Below are positions 53,329 to 63,689 of a stretch of DNA of 64,000 nucleotides, piece after piece. The translations under genes were made by a program, and so were the position numbers. Location: assembly GCF_017255185.1 (NCBI RefSeq), contig NZ_JAFKCZ010000016.1:45866-109865 (forward strand), given 5' to 3'. How positions within the stretch are numbered: the stretch's first letter is position 1; each line of letters opens with the position of its first letter. The stretch comes from Parahaliea mediterranea (GTDB lineage Bacteria > Pseudomonadota > Gammaproteobacteria > Pseudomonadales > Halieaceae). The notes beneath the pieces were generated by a model. That model ran no database searches, had not been told where the DNA came from, and was given only the letters and a program-made list of their open reading frames with translations.

Positions 53329-54468
53329 ATGGCATTGGTATTGAACGAAGAGCAGGTCATGCTCAAGGATTCCGCGGCGGGCTTCCTGGCGCAGAAGGCG
53401 GGGGTGCCGCAGCTGCGCGCGCTGCGCGACGGCAATAGCGCGGAGGGTTTTGACCCCGCGGTGTGGCGGGAGATGGTCGATATGGGTTGGGCGGGCATTG
53501 CCATTCCCGAAGACTTCGGCGGTCTCGGTTACGGCTATACCGGGTTCGGCCTGGTGCTGGAGCAGGTGGGGCGCCACCTCAGCTGCTCGCCCCTGGAGTC
53601 TAGCGTGCTGGTGGCGGCCACCCTGGTCAATGAACTGGGCAGCCCGGCGCAGAAGGCGCGTTGGTTGCCGGCCATCGCCGGCGGCGACTGCCAGATGACC
53701 CTGGCGTTGCAGGAGGGCTCCCACCACGCCCCCGAGCGCACCGCCGCCACGGCCCGCGCCGAGGGCGACGGCTTTGTGCTCAACGGTGACAAGGTGCTGG
53801 TGCTCGACGCGGCCACCGCCGGGCATTTCCTGGTGGTGGCGCGCACCGCCGGGGAGGCGGGTGATACCGAAGGCCTGGGCGTGTTCCTGGTGGCCGCCGG
53901 GACCGAGGGCCTTAGCGTGGAGCCGCGCAGTATGGTGGATTCGCGCAGTGCCGGCGCGCTCGCCCTGCGCGATGTGCGGGTGGACGCCGATGCGGTGCTG
54001 GGGGAGCCCGGCGCGGCCTGGGCGGCGCTGGAGCGGACCCTGGATATCGCCAATATCGGCCTGGCGGCGGAGCTGCTGGGGCTGTCAGTGGAGGCCTTCG
54101 AGCGCACCGTGGCCTACCTGCAGGAACGCAAGCAGTTCGGCCGGATTATCGGCGGCTTCCAGGGGCTGCAGCACCGGGCGGCGGAACTGTTCGCCGAGCT
54201 GGAACTGGCCCGCTCCACCGTGCTCAAGGCCCTGCAGGCCATTGACGGCGATGCCGACAAGCTGTCCCTGTTGGCCAGCGCCGCCAAGGCCAAGTTGTGC
54301 GAAGTGGCGGCCCGCGCCACCAACGAGGCCATCCAGATGCACGGCGGCATCGGCATGACCGACGAGCACGAGATCGGCTTTTTCATCAAGCGTGCCCGGG
54401 TTGTCCAGCACACCTTCGGGGACTATAACTACCACCTTGACCGCTTTGCCCGGCTTAGCGGCTTCTGA
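53329..54468 (+). CDS. Acyl-CoA dehydrogenase (FadE27-like partner)
   Basis: 379 residues. LNEEQVMLKDSAAGFLAQKA, then MGWAGIAIPEDFGGLGYGYT, AAELLGLSVEAFERTVAYLQ, QERKQFGRIIGGFQGLQHRA and IQMHGGIGMTDEHEIGFFIK. The central loop that binds FAD/substrate (ALQEGSHHAPERTAAT) is degenerate compared with active enzymes, as seen in the partner subunit of heterotetrameric acyl-CoA dehydrogenases. It is therefore likely the second subunit of a complex with the enzyme encoded just upstream. Ends 46 bases before the third dehydrogenase. Confidence 0.88.
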   Translation: MALVLNEEQVMLKDSAAGFLAQKAGVPQLRALRDGNSAEGFDPAVWREMVDMGWAGIAIPEDFGGLGYGYTGFGLVLEQVGRHLSCSPLESSVLVAATLVNELGSPAQKARWLPAIAGGDCQMTLALQEGSHHAPERTAATARAEGDGFVLNGDKVLVLDAATAGHFLVVARTAGEAGDTEGLGVFLVAAGTEGLSVEPRSMVDSRSAGALALRDVRVDADAVLGEPGAAWAALERTLDIANIGLAAELLGLSVEAFERTVAYLQERKQFGRIIGGFQGLQHRAAELFAELELARSTVLKALQAIDGDADKLSLLASAAKAKLCEVAARATNEAIQMHGGIGMTDEHEIGFFIKRARVVQHTFGDYNYHLDRFARLSGF

Positions 54469-54514
54469 TTCGCAACGACGCCTGAATCAATTACCCGATA
54501 CAAGAGAGCGCACT

Positions 54515-55768
<1,254 letters not shown>

Positions 55769-55813
55769 GGTGGCCGCGGCCTGAAAAACCCATCCACAAC
55801 CCGGGCATTGACG

Positions 55814-56695
55814 ATGATTTCATCCAGCATGGCTTACGCGAAACAGTTCGCGGAGGTGGACGGCAAGCAGATTGCCTATGTCGACACCGGAGCGGGCGAC
55901 CCGATCGTACTGCTGCACGGCAACCCCACCTCATCCTACCTGTGGCGCAACGTGATCCCGGAACTGGAGGGTTCCGGCCGGGTCATTGTGCCGGACCTGA
56001 TCGGGCAGGGCGATTCGGAGAAGTTGCCCGCCAGCGACGGGCCCGACCGCTATGGTTTTTTGGTGGCTTACCGCTACCTGGAGGGCCTGCTGCGCAAGCT
56101 GGGTATCGATGAGCGGGTGACGCTGGTCATTCACGACTGGGGCAGCGGGCTGGGCTTCTACTGGGCGATGCACCACCCGGCGGCTGTCCGGGGTATTGCC
56201 TACATGGAGGCCATTGTCTCGCCGGTGACCTGGGATGACTGGCCGGAGCAGGCGCGCGGTATCTTCCAGGGCTTCCGCTCCCCGAAGGGCGAGGAGCTGA
56301 TCCTCGATCGCAACATGTTCATCGAGGCTGTACTGCCCAACTCGGTGCTGCGCGAGCTCACCGAGGAAGAGATGTCGGCCTATCGGGCGCCCTTCAAGGA
56401 GCGCGAAGACAGGCAGGTGACACTCAACTGGCCCCGGGAGATCCCCATCGATGGCGAGCCAGAGGCGATGGCCCGGCGGGTCGGGGAGTATGCGGCCTTT
56501 ATGGCTGAAAGCGAGATACCGAAGCTGTTTATCAATGCCGAGCCCGGCTCCATCCTGGTGGGCAAGCAGCGCGAATTCTGCCGCGGCTGGCCCAACCAGC
56601 GGGAAGTGACCGTCAAGGGCCTGCACTTTGTCCAGGAAGACTCTCCGGTCGAGATTGGCCGGGCCGTTGTCGCCTGGTTGGCGTCGCTGCACTGA
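55814..56695 (+). CDS. dhaA: Haloalkane dehalogenase
   Basis: About 293 residues of the alpha/beta-hydrolase fold. The halide-stabilising Asn lies in LLHGNPTSSYLWRNVIP; the nucleophilic Asp with adjacent Trp is in VIHDWGSGLGFYWAM; the catalytic acid Glu is in IAYMEAIVSPVTW; the base His is in GLHFVQEDSP. All residues of the LinB/DhaA type (Asp-His-Glu plus Asn and Trp) are present, so dehalogenation of haloalkanes to alcohols is likely. The start is uncertain: ATGs at 55814 and 55829 both lack a clear ribosome site. It is the last gene of the acyl-CoA dehydrogenase operon. Confidence 0.9.
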   Translation: MISSSMAYAKQFAEVDGKQIAYVDTGAGDPIVLLHGNPTSSYLWRNVIPELEGSGRVIVPDLIGQGDSEKLPASDGPDRYGFLVAYRYLEGLLRKLGIDERVTLVIHDWGSGLGFYWAMHHPAAVRGIAYMEAIVSPVTWDDWPEQARGIFQGFRSPKGEELILDRNMFIEAVLPNSVLRELTEEEMSAYRAPFKEREDRQVTLNWPREIPIDGEPEAMARRVGEYAAFMAESEIPKLFINAEPGSILVGKQREFCRGWPNQREVTVKGLHFVQEDSPVEIGRAVVAWLASLH

Positions 56696-56777
56696 GCGCC
56701 GCGATCGGGGTGGGCGTTTGGCGCTGTTGGCACGGGTGTGGGCGCGCCGCGGTGGAGTCCGTCGGCGACGGCGGTGT

Positions 56778-57374
56778 TTATCGGGCGGCGATTGTCAGCC
56801 GCGATTCGATCATCTGCCGCAGCTCCTCTTCGTAGTGCTGCCGAGCCTCATTGTAGAGCGCGTCCCCGAACATGCGGCCGAGCGTGGGCTGTGACACCGC
56901 GAAGTAATGCGCCGCGCCCAGGAACTGGTAAATCGCGGCCAGCGCCTGTCCGCGGCTGCGCTCGCGCGCACTGTTGATCGAAAGCAGGGTGTCTACCAGC
57001 GTTTCCAGGTAGGGTTTCAGGTACCAGTTGGCGGCGGCGCCGGCTCGGGGCTCATTGTCCAAAAGCTCCCGCATGATCAATCGCGCGGCATCCTGGTCGG
57101 CCATCTGCAGGCGATACTGCGCCAGCACGAGTTCGGTCAGGCGTTCAAGCGGGTCGACCCGGCTCGCGATAATCTCGTCTGTGCACGCCATCAGCTCGCC
57201 CGATATGCGCTGCAGCACCTCCCCGTAAAGCTTCTCCTTGCTCCCGAAATGGTGCAGCAGCGCCTGCTTGGTCAGCCCCATCTGCTGTGCAATCGCGGCA
57301 ATACTGACACCGTAGAAGCCCTTGGCGGCGAACAGGCGCTGCGCGGTGGCGATGAACTGGTCTCGGGTAGACAT
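56778..57374 (-). CDS. TetR family transcriptional repressor
   Basis: 198 residues. The HTH is STRDQFIATAQRLFAAKGFY followed by GVSIAAIAQQMGLTKQALLHHFGSKEKLYGEVL, a textbook TetR N-terminus. The C-terminal ligand domain has AARLIMRELLDNEPRAG and YFAVSQPTLGRMFG, like the CerR/YbiH group. It is divergent from a Rieske oxygenase gene. Two perfect inverted repeats in the 115-base gap (57428-57443 and 57453-57472) are the likely binding sites, which cover the oxygenase promoter. Confidence 0.9.
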   Translation of the reverse strand: MSTRDQFIATAQRLFAAKGFYGVSIAAIAQQMGLTKQALLHHFGSKEKLYGEVLQRISGELMACTDEIIASRVDPLERLTELVLAQYRLQMADQDAARLIMRELLDNEPRAGAAANWYLKPYLETLVDTLLSINSARERSRGQALAAIYQFLGAAHYFAVSQPTLGRMFGDALYNEARQHYEEELRQMIESRLTIAAR

Positions 57375-57420
57375 GGGCGGGCGGGGGCTCCGGATATCCA
57401 GCGGGCTGGGTCGCCCGGGC

Positions 57421-57449
57421 TTGACAGCTTACCATGTGGTAAGTATCGT
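57421..57449 (+). promoter_or_regulatory. Sigma-70-type promoter of the Rieske oxygenase gene
   Basis: TTGACA (57421-57426) is a perfect -35, followed by a 17-base spacer and TATCGT (57444-57449) as -10. The spacer is almost filled by the first operator dyad. The ATG of the oxygenase is 41 bases after the -10. Confidence 0.75.
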
Positions 57450-57472
57450 CTGCACTTACCAAGTGGTAAGTG
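57428..57472. promoter_or_regulatory. Two TetR-type operator dyads
   Basis: Site 1: CTTACCA-TG-TGGTAAG (57428-57443), lying between -35 and -10. Site 2: CACTTACCA-AG-TGGTAAGTG (57453-57472), downstream of the -10. Both have perfect arms around the same CTTACCA/TGGTAAG core, with centres 27 bases apart. The divergent TetR regulator is the obvious binder; binding is inferred. Confidence 0.85.
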
Positions 57473-57489
57473 TCCGCCAGGAGGCGAGA

Positions 57490-58629
57490 ATGGACAAGCA
57501 AACCCAGGTCGAACTGCTGGACGAACTGGTTCAGCTCCACCAGCGCAAATCGCCCTTCCTGGACGAACACTGGGTCAGGGTCGATTGCGAGCGCTATCGC
57601 TCGGAGGTGGTGTTCGCGCGGGAGCGCGAACGCATCCACCGCGGCCTGCCGCAGATCGCCGCCCACGTGTCGGCCCTGCCCGGGCCCGGTTCGTTTGCGA
57701 CGGTCGAGGTTGTCGGCGCGCCACTGCTGCTGACCCGCGATGCCGAGGGCCGGGCGAGGGCCTTCCACAACATCTGCCGGCACCGCGGCGCGCAATTGGT
57801 GCCGGAGGCCTCCGGCTGCAAGCACCGATTCAGTTGTCCCTACCATGCCTGGACCTGGAGCAACACCGGCGATTTGATTGCCGTGCCCCATGAAAAAAGC
57901 GGTTTCCCCGGCCTCAACCGGGCCGATCACGGTTTACACGCGGTGCCCTGCGTGGAGCATGCCGGGTGGGTGTGGGTCGACCTGGCGGAGGGGGCGGAAA
58001 GGGTCGATGTGCCCGCGCACCTGGGTGGGATGGCCGCTGACATGGAGGCCCTGGCGGCGCGGGACCACGTCGTTTTCGACAGTGTGACCCTGGATATCGC
58101 CGCCAACTGGAAACTGCTGGTGGAGGGCGGCCTCGAGGCCTACCACTTTCGCGTCGCGCACCGCGACACCATTGCGCCGCTGTTCCTGGACAACCTGTCC
58201 TCCTACCGCTGTTTCGGCCCTCACATCCGCTCCATTTTGCCGCGCAGCACGCTGCCGGAGCTCGCCGATCGGCCGGCCGGCGACTGGTTGCTGGGCGAGC
58301 ACGCGAATGTGCTGTACTCCGTATTCGCCACCGCCCAGTTCCTTGTCCAGGAAGACCATTTCATCTGGATCCAGAGTCATCCGCTGGACGCCGGCCATAC
58401 GCGCCTGGTGCTGTCCACGATGATTCCGCGGGCCGACAACACCCCCGAGCGGCAGGGCTACTGGAAGAAAAACCACGCGCTCACCGTCAAGACCCTGATC
58501 GAGGACTTCGACCTCGCCGAGGGCATTCAGCGTGGTCTGCGCGGCGGCGCCAACCGGCAGCTGAATTTCGGGCGCTTCGAGGGGGCACTGGCCGCCTTTA
58601 ACCAGAGCGTGGATGCCGCCATCGCCTGA
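57490..58629 (+). CDS. Rieske ring-hydroxylating oxygenase, alpha subunit
   Basis: 379 residues. The Rieske [2Fe-2S] site is ICRHRGAQLVPEASG to CPYHAWTW (two Cys, two His). The mononuclear iron ligands are in GGLEAYHFRVAHRDTIAP (His and His) with a later Asp. It should hydroxylate or demethylate a ring or alkyl compound, using a separate reductase not seen here. AGGAGG is five to six bases before the ATG. It is controlled by the divergent TetR gene through the two dyads. No beta subunit gene follows, as in homomultimeric (carnitine/choline monooxygenase-like) enzymes. Confidence 0.9.
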   Translation: MDKQTQVELLDELVQLHQRKSPFLDEHWVRVDCERYRSEVVFARERERIHRGLPQIAAHVSALPGPGSFATVEVVGAPLLLTRDAEGRARAFHNICRHRGAQLVPEASGCKHRFSCPYHAWTWSNTGDLIAVPHEKSGFPGLNRADHGLHAVPCVEHAGWVWVDLAEGAERVDVPAHLGGMAADMEALAARDHVVFDSVTLDIAANWKLLVEGGLEAYHFRVAHRDTIAPLFLDNLSSYRCFGPHIRSILPRSTLPELADRPAGDWLLGEHANVLYSVFATAQFLVQEDHFIWIQSHPLDAGHTRLVLSTMIPRADNTPERQGYWKKNHALTVKTLIEDFDLAEGIQRGLRGGANRQLNFGRFEGALAAFNQSVDAAIA

Positions 58630-58720
58630 GGCGCGGGTGGCCTGCGAACCCCGGCCGTGAACTCTCGGGCATGGCTATCGAACCTCGCCGGGCGTTTTTG
58701 GCGCGGCGCGGGGTTCCGGT

Positions 58721-59566
58721 TCAGCCGTCTTCCAGCACGCGTTTGGGGTGCATGCCGTTGACCATGCCGATAAACGGCGGGTGAATGGAATACCCCAGCA
58801 TCCTGCGAATGTCCTCGGATACCTCCCTGACAACCTCGAGCGGCGTGCCCAGGAAATAGTTTTCCTGGGTGCGAAGCCAGGGCTCGCAATACTGGCAGGT
58901 GACCGCCAAACGGGCATTGTCCGAGCGATTGGCGCCGCCGCCATGCCAGAACGTCCCGGGGTAGAAAATCACCGAGCCCGCGGGCATGACCGCGGGCCGC
59001 GCCTCGCCGGTTCCGGGGCTGCGGTCGTCGCCCCAGGCGTGAGATCCCGGCACGATGGATGTGGCGCCGTTGCTGGCGGTGAAATCGTCGATCGCCCAGA
59101 CCGTGGCGGCGCCCAGGGGTGGGCGGGGCCTGGGCAGGGGGTAGAAACTGTCGTCCGCGTGCAGGGCCTGGGCGGTTTCGCCGGGCAGGATGTTGATGAT
59201 TTGCAACTGGGACAGCAGGTAGTTCGGTTGGAAAAGCCGGTCCAGCAGGGCGAGGATGCGCGGGTGGTCCACCAGGCGGTCCAGCGCGCGGGTCTTGGCC
59301 AGTACCGCGTACACCCGCTGGGTTTTCAGGCCCTCGAACTCGTTCCTGCCGGCCTCGCGCAACAGGGGGGCGGCGGCGCCGCGGATATCGTCCAGTTCCC
59401 GGTCCGTCAGGAGCTTCTCAATAACCACATAGCCGTGTTCCGCGACGGCCGCCAGATCGGCGTCGACGACCTCGGGCGGCAGCATTTTCGCGGCCTCGCT
59501 TTCGGTCCTGCGGTAGGTGCCTGCCAGGTCGGCGGACAGGTATTCGCTGACGTTCTTGCGCGACAT
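58721..59566 (-). CDS. Phytanoyl-CoA dioxygenase (PhyH) family protein
   Basis: 281 residues, Fe(II)/2-oxoglutarate-dependent. HGYVVIEKLLTDRELDDIRG at the start, the HxD metal pair in QALHADDSFYPLP, the distal His in FYPGTFWHGGGANRSDNARL and the 2-oxoglutarate-binding Arg just after. ATSIVPGSHAWGDDRSPGT is typical. It probably hydroxylates a lipophilic substrate. It lies 15 bases after the second Rieske oxygenase gene on the same strand, so the two oxidations are likely linked. Confidence 0.87.
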   Translation of the reverse strand: MSRKNVSEYLSADLAGTYRRTESEAAKMLPPEVVDADLAAVAEHGYVVIEKLLTDRELDDIRGAAAPLLREAGRNEFEGLKTQRVYAVLAKTRALDRLVDHPRILALLDRLFQPNYLLSQLQIINILPGETAQALHADDSFYPLPRPRPPLGAATVWAIDDFTASNGATSIVPGSHAWGDDRSPGTGEARPAVMPAGSVIFYPGTFWHGGGANRSDNARLAVTCQYCEPWLRTQENYFLGTPLEVVREVSEDIRRMLGYSIHPPFIGMVNGMHPKRVLEDG

Positions 59567-59581
59567 GGCAGCCTCCGCGCC

Positions 59582-60730
59582 CTACAGGGCCTCTTCGATG
59601 AATTGGTGGAAACGCACCGCCGGCTCCTCCAGTGAGCCGAACAGCAGCGATTTGTTGGCCCCCGAGCGCAGCCCCTTCTGGGTGCCCACCGATACGAAGA
59701 TGTCCTCCGCCTCGAACACGCCCTCATCGATCAGCGCGAAGGAGCGCGCGAAGTGGTCCCGCTCCTGTTCGGAGGTCGGCGCCCGCGGGGTCAGCATGCT
59801 GTGCACGAACAGAGTGTGGTCCGGGCTTTGGGGAAACAGGCTGATGATGCTGGTGTACTCCGGGTGAAAGATCAGCACCACGTTGGGGAACAGGGTGTAG
59901 GAAAAGGTGGCGTGCAGGCGCAGGTCCAGTTGCGGGTCCGCCTGCTCCAGCGCCTCGAAGATCTCGTTGCGCGCCACCGCCGAGCGGATATGGCGGCCGT
60001 GGGTGCTGGATTCGGCCAGGGCGTCGGGGAAGAAGGGCCCCACGGTGTTCTTGTGCAGGCGCACCACGTGATAGCCGTCGAGGAAGGCGTCCTGGATGAG
60101 TTTCCAGTTGCAATCAATGGCCTTGATGCTCTGCTGGCAAAAGCGGTAGTCGGGCAGGCCGAAGCGGTCGAAGTCGGGCCCCAGTCCCGCGAGGTGTTCA
60201 TCGAGGTCCATGGGCTGGCCGGGGGTGGCCTGTACCCAGATGATGCCGTGGCGCACCTCGGTGGGCAGGCGCACCAGGCCCAGCTCGGCTGTGTCGAGCG
60301 CCTCGAAGCTTTCCGCTCGCGGGATATTGCGCAACTGGCCGTCGAGGCCGTAGGTCCACTGGTGGTAGGGGCAGACCAGCGAGCGCACGTGGGTCTGCCC
60401 TTCCTCCTGCAGCAGGCGCATGCCCCGGTGCCGGCACACGTTCATGAAGGTGCCCACCGCGCCGGCTTTGTCGCGCAGAGTCACCAGGGGCAGCCCGAGC
60501 CAGTCGTAGACCAGGGCGTCGCCGGGTTCGGGAATCTGCGAGGCGTGGCCGATGACCTGGGGCAGTTGCAGGAACAGCACGTCGCGCTCGCGCTCGCAGC
60601 GCGCGGGGTCGGTGTAGACCGCGGTGGGCACGCGCAGGCTGCACGGGCCTGGCGGCGGCACCTCGCCGCCGGCGCGGCGCAGCAGTTGCAGCAGCAGTTG
60701 TTCGGGGCCTGTGTGGTGGCTGGCAGTCAT
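59582..60730 (-). CDS. Rieske oxygenase, alpha subunit (second copy)
   Basis: 382 residues. The Rieske cluster motif is NVCRHRGMRLLQEEG and CPYHQWTYGLDG. Iron ligands are in DAFLDGYHVVRLHKNTVGP (two His) with Asp near the C-terminus. The TAVYTDPARCERERDVLFLQ N-terminus is typical of SRPBCC-type aromatic or quaternary amine oxygenases. It is clearly different from the oxygenase at 57490. It is co-transcribed with the PhyH gene (15 bases). Its upstream region is shared with the divergent MaoC promoter. Confidence 0.9.
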   Translation of the reverse strand: MTASHHTGPEQLLLQLLRRAGGEVPPPGPCSLRVPTAVYTDPARCERERDVLFLQLPQVIGHASQIPEPGDALVYDWLGLPLVTLRDKAGAVGTFMNVCRHRGMRLLQEEGQTHVRSLVCPYHQWTYGLDGQLRNIPRAESFEALDTAELGLVRLPTEVRHGIIWVQATPGQPMDLDEHLAGLGPDFDRFGLPDYRFCQQSIKAIDCNWKLIQDAFLDGYHVVRLHKNTVGPFFPDALAESSTHGRHIRSAVARNEIFEALEQADPQLDLRLHATFSYTLFPNVVLIFHPEYTSIISLFPQSPDHTLFVHSMLTPRAPTSEQERDHFARSFALIDEGVFEAEDIFVSVGTQKGLRSGANKSLLFGSLEEPAVRFHQFIEEAL

Positions 60731-60796
60731 CGTTATCGTCTCCTGGGGTACCAGCGGAGCGGCCAGCTTAGCAGGGCGGTGGCGCCGAAAAAATAC

Positions 60797-60832
60797 TTGT
60801 GCGGCATATTTTCATACTGTATGTTCAAATCC
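60797..60832 (+). promoter_or_regulatory. Promoter with embedded operator for the MaoC/SDR/thiolase operon
   Basis: TTGTGC (60797-60802), 17 bases and TATGTT (60820-60825) form a -35/-10 pair. The dyad CATAC-T-GTATG (60813-60823) overlaps the -10, followed by TTCAAATCC. Twenty bases from 60813 to 60832 match 52016-52035 with one difference. It lies about 117 bases upstream of the MaoC ATG. Confidence 0.65.
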
Positions 60833-60941
60833 GCTTCCGGCGGTATCGCCACACCGGGCCGCTTGCCATTATCGCGCTGCGAGACCCGTGTCCGGTTACA
60901 CTGTGACGAACCCGATCACCCACCCATTCAAGGAGCGCAGC

Positions 60942-61406
60942 ATGGCGTTGCAAGTCATCCCCAAGGACCAGATGATCGAGCAAAAAGGGCGCAAGTTCGA
61001 GCCTGGCCCCTGGTCCACCCTGGATCAGGCGCGGATCAATACCTTCGCGGATTGCACCGAGGACCACCAGTTTATCCATATCGACCAGGAAAAGGCCGCC
61101 CAGACACCCTTCGGCGGCACCATCGCCCACGGTTTCCTGACCCTGTCCATGCTGGTGAAATTGTGCGAGGACAGCATCGTGATGCCCGAGAATTTGATGA
61201 TGGGTATCAACTACGGTTTCAATAAGGTGCGCTTTTTGGCACCGGTGCGCGCGGGCAAGCGGGTGCGCGCCCACGTGGAGATCCTGGACGTGGACCGGAA
61301 GGACGACAACCGCTTCCTGGTTACCCAGGGCATCACCGTGGAGATCGAGGGCGAGGAGACCCCCGCCCTGGTGGCCGAGTGGCTGTCGATGGTGGTGGCG
61401 GCTTAA
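60942..61406 (+). CDS. MaoC-like enoyl-CoA hydratase
   Basis: 154 residues, single hot-dog domain. The hydratase motif has Asp and His in FADCTEDHQFIHID and GGTIAHGFLTLSMLVKLCED; NKVRFLAPVRAGKRVRAHVE is the family strand pair. It hydrates trans-2-enoyl-CoA to (R)-3-hydroxyacyl-CoA, the substrate of the dehydrogenase encoded next. AAGGAG precedes the ATG. The following SDR begins 150 bases later without a visible terminator between them. Confidence 0.93.
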   Translation: MALQVIPKDQMIEQKGRKFEPGPWSTLDQARINTFADCTEDHQFIHIDQEKAAQTPFGGTIAHGFLTLSMLVKLCEDSIVMPENLMMGINYGFNKVRFLAPVRAGKRVRAHVEILDVDRKDDNRFLVTQGITVEIEGEETPALVAEWLSMVVAA

Positions 61407-61556
61407 ACTGTAGCAGCGCGACCCACATCGCTTCTGTCAGTCAATTTGAATCATTCCGCGGGCCACCGCGGAATCCATTTCCAACCGATACGGTGACCCG
61501 GGGGGAGGGTATTCCCAGTCAAGGGCGCCGGGATTACTGCAAGAGGACATTCTACA

Positions 61557-62477
61557 ATGAGCATTCGCTATGACGGCAAAGTCGCCATCGTCACCGGCGC
61601 CGGCCAGGGCCTGGGCCGCTGCCACGCCATTGAGCTGGCCAAGCGCGGCGCCAAAGTCGTGGTCAACGACCTCGGCGGCGCCAAGGACGGCACCGGCGCT
61701 TCCAGCGAGGCCGCCCTGGCGGTAGTGGCCGAGATCGAGGCCGCCGGTGGCGAGGCCATCGCCAACGGCGCCAACGTGGCGAAATACGCGGACGTGGAAG
61801 CCATGGTCAAGCAGGCCGTGGATACCTGGGGCCGGGTGGACATCCTGGTCAACAACGCCGGCATCCTGCGTGACAAGAGCTTCGCCAAGGGCTCCCTGGA
61901 GGACTTCCAGCTGGTGCTGGACGTGCACCTGATGGGTTCCATCAACTGTATCAAGGCCTGCTGGGATGTAATGCGCGAGCAGGAGTACGGCCGCATCGTG
62001 GTCACCACCTCCTCCAGTGGCCTGTACGGCAACTTCGGCCAGACCAACTACGGCGCGGCGAAAATGGGCGTGATTGGCGCCATGAACACCCTGGTGCAGG
62101 AGGGCGCCAAGTACAACATCAAGGTCAACGCCCTGGCGCCCACCGCCGGCACCCGCATGACCGAGGGCCTGCTGCCCGAGAAGGCCTTCGACCTGCTCAC
62201 CCCCGAGACAGTGACCCCGGCGGTACTCTACCTGGTGAGCGAGGATGCCCCCAACCGCACCATCCTCTGCGCCGGCGCCGGCGGTTTCTCGGTCGCCAAG
62301 ATCGTGGAGACTCCGAGCGTGTGGCTGAAGCCGGAGGAGCAGACCCCCGAGGGTATCGCCGCCCACTGGCACGACATCAGCAGCGATGCCGGCGCGAAGG
62401 AGTTGGGCGCGGGCTTCGAACAGTCAATGAAAATGTTGACCGTGGCCGCCGAGGGCATGGGAATCAAACTGGATTAA
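61557..62477 (+). CDS. (R)-3-hydroxyacyl-CoA dehydrogenase-like SDR (MFE-2 type)
   Basis: 306 residues. VAIVTGAGQGLGRCHAIELA is the NAD motif, DLGGAKDGTGASSEAALAVV is the insertion typical of the peroxisomal multifunctional enzyme type 2 dehydrogenase, then NNAGILRDKSFAKGSLEDFQ, TTSSSGLYGNFGQTNYGAAK (Ser, Tyr, Lys). The C-terminal extension PEEQTPEGIAAHWHDISS belongs to this subgroup. It oxidises (R)-3-hydroxyacyl-CoA to 3-oxoacyl-CoA. Upstream MaoC hydratase and downstream thiolase (12 bases) complete the beta-oxidation steps. Confidence 0.92.
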   Translation: MSIRYDGKVAIVTGAGQGLGRCHAIELAKRGAKVVVNDLGGAKDGTGASSEAALAVVAEIEAAGGEAIANGANVAKYADVEAMVKQAVDTWGRVDILVNNAGILRDKSFAKGSLEDFQLVLDVHLMGSINCIKACWDVMREQEYGRIVVTTSSSGLYGNFGQTNYGAAKMGVIGAMNTLVQEGAKYNIKVNALAPTAGTRMTEGLLPEKAFDLLTPETVTPAVLYLVSEDAPNRTILCAGAGGFSVAKIVETPSVWLKPEEQTPEGIAAHWHDISSDAGAKELGAGFEQSMKMLTVAAEGMGIKLD

Positions 62478-62489
62478 GGGAGCAATACC

Positions 62490-63668
62490 ATGAAAGAAGC
62501 AGTAATTGTATCGACCGCCCGCACGCCCATCGGCAAGGCCTATCGCGGCGGCTTCAATAACCTGGGCGGCGCGAGCCTGGGTGCCGCCTCGGTGAGCGAG
62601 GCGGTCCGGCGCGCCGGCATCGACCCGGCGGAAGTGGAGGACGTGGTGATGGGCTGCGCCCTGCAGCAGGGTGCGACCGGCTCGAATATCGCGCGGCAGA
62701 TCGCCCTGCGCGCCGGCCTGCCGGTGACGGTGTCGGGCATGACCCTGGACCGCCAGTGCTCGTCCGGCCTGATGGCGGTGGCCACCGCCGCCAAGCAGGT
62801 GATCGACGACGGCATGAACGTGGTGATCGGCGGCGGCCTGGAGTCCATCTCCCTGGTGCAGAACGAGCACATGAACCTGCACCGGGCGTCGGACGAAGAG
62901 CTCGTGGCCATGCACCCGGACATCCACATGCCCATGCTGCAGACCGCCGAGGTGGTGGCCAAGCGCTATGGCATTTCCCGTGACGCGATGGACGCCTACG
63001 GCCTGCAGTCGCAGCAACGCACCGCCGCCGCCTACGAGGCCGGCCGCTACGCCGACGAGCTGGTGCCGGTGACCTGCAAGCGCATTGTGTGGGACAAGGC
63101 GACCGGCGAGCAGTCCGAGGCCGAGGTGACGGTATCCGCGGACGAGGGCCTGCGCGCCACCACCGCCGAGGGCCTGGCGGGCCTGAAGACGGTCATTGAG
63201 GGCGGCACCATAACCGCCGGCAACGCCTCGCAGCTGTCCGATGGCTCCTCCGCCCAGGTGGTGATGGATGCCAAGCTGGCCGAGCAGCGCGGCCTGGAGC
63301 CCCTGGGCATCTACCGCGGCATCGCGGTGGCGGGCTGCGAACCCGACGAGATGGGTATTGGCCCGGTATTCGCGGTGCCCAAGCTGCTCAAGCAGCACGG
63401 CCTGTCGGTGGACGATATCGGCCTGTGGGAGCTGAACGAGGCCTTCGCGGTGCAGGTGCTGTACTGCCGTGACCGGTTGGGCATCGACAACGACAAGCTC
63501 AATGTGAGCGGCGGCGCGATCTCCGTGGGCCACCCCTACGGCATGAGCGGCTCGCGCATGATTGGCCACGCGCTGATCGAGGGCAAGCGCCGCGGCGTGA
63601 AGTACGTGGTGGTGACCATGTGCGTGGGCGGCGGCATGGGCGCCGCGGGCCTGTTCGAGGTCGCGTGA
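62490..63668 (+). CDS. Acetyl-CoA acetyltransferase / 3-ketoacyl-CoA thiolase
   Basis: 392 residues, complete thiolase. The nucleophile Cys is in [22 protein letters not shown]-type [33 protein letters not shown] (His) and the second Cys in [14 protein letters not shown] are all present. [20 protein letters not shown] [13 protein letters not shown] is the N-terminal signature. It cleaves 3-oxoacyl-CoA to acetyl-CoA plus a shortened acyl-CoA. GGGAG precedes the ATG. It ends the catabolic operon, 21 bases before a 34-bp perfect palindrome. Confidence 0.94.
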   Translation: MKEAVIVSTARTPIGKAYRGGFNNLGGASLGAASVSEAVRRAGIDPAEVEDVVMGCALQQGATGSNIARQIALRAGLPVTVSGMTLDRQCSSGLMAVATAAKQVIDDGMNVVIGGGLESISLVQNEHMNLHRASDEELVAMHPDIHMPMLQTAEVVAKRYGISRDAMDAYGLQSQQRTAAAYEAGRYADELVPVTCKRIVWDKATGEQSEAEVTVSADEGLRATTAEGLAGLKTVIEGGTITAGNASQLSDGSSAQVVMDAKLAEQRGLEPLGIYRGIAVAGCEPDEMGIGPVFAVPKLLKQHGLSVDDIGLWELNEAFAVQVLYCRDRLGIDNDKLNVSGGAISVGHPYGMSGSRMIGHALIEGKRRGVKYVVVTMCVGGGMGAAGLFEVA

Positions 63669-63689
63669 CGGAGCAGGTGCGATGGCCAC

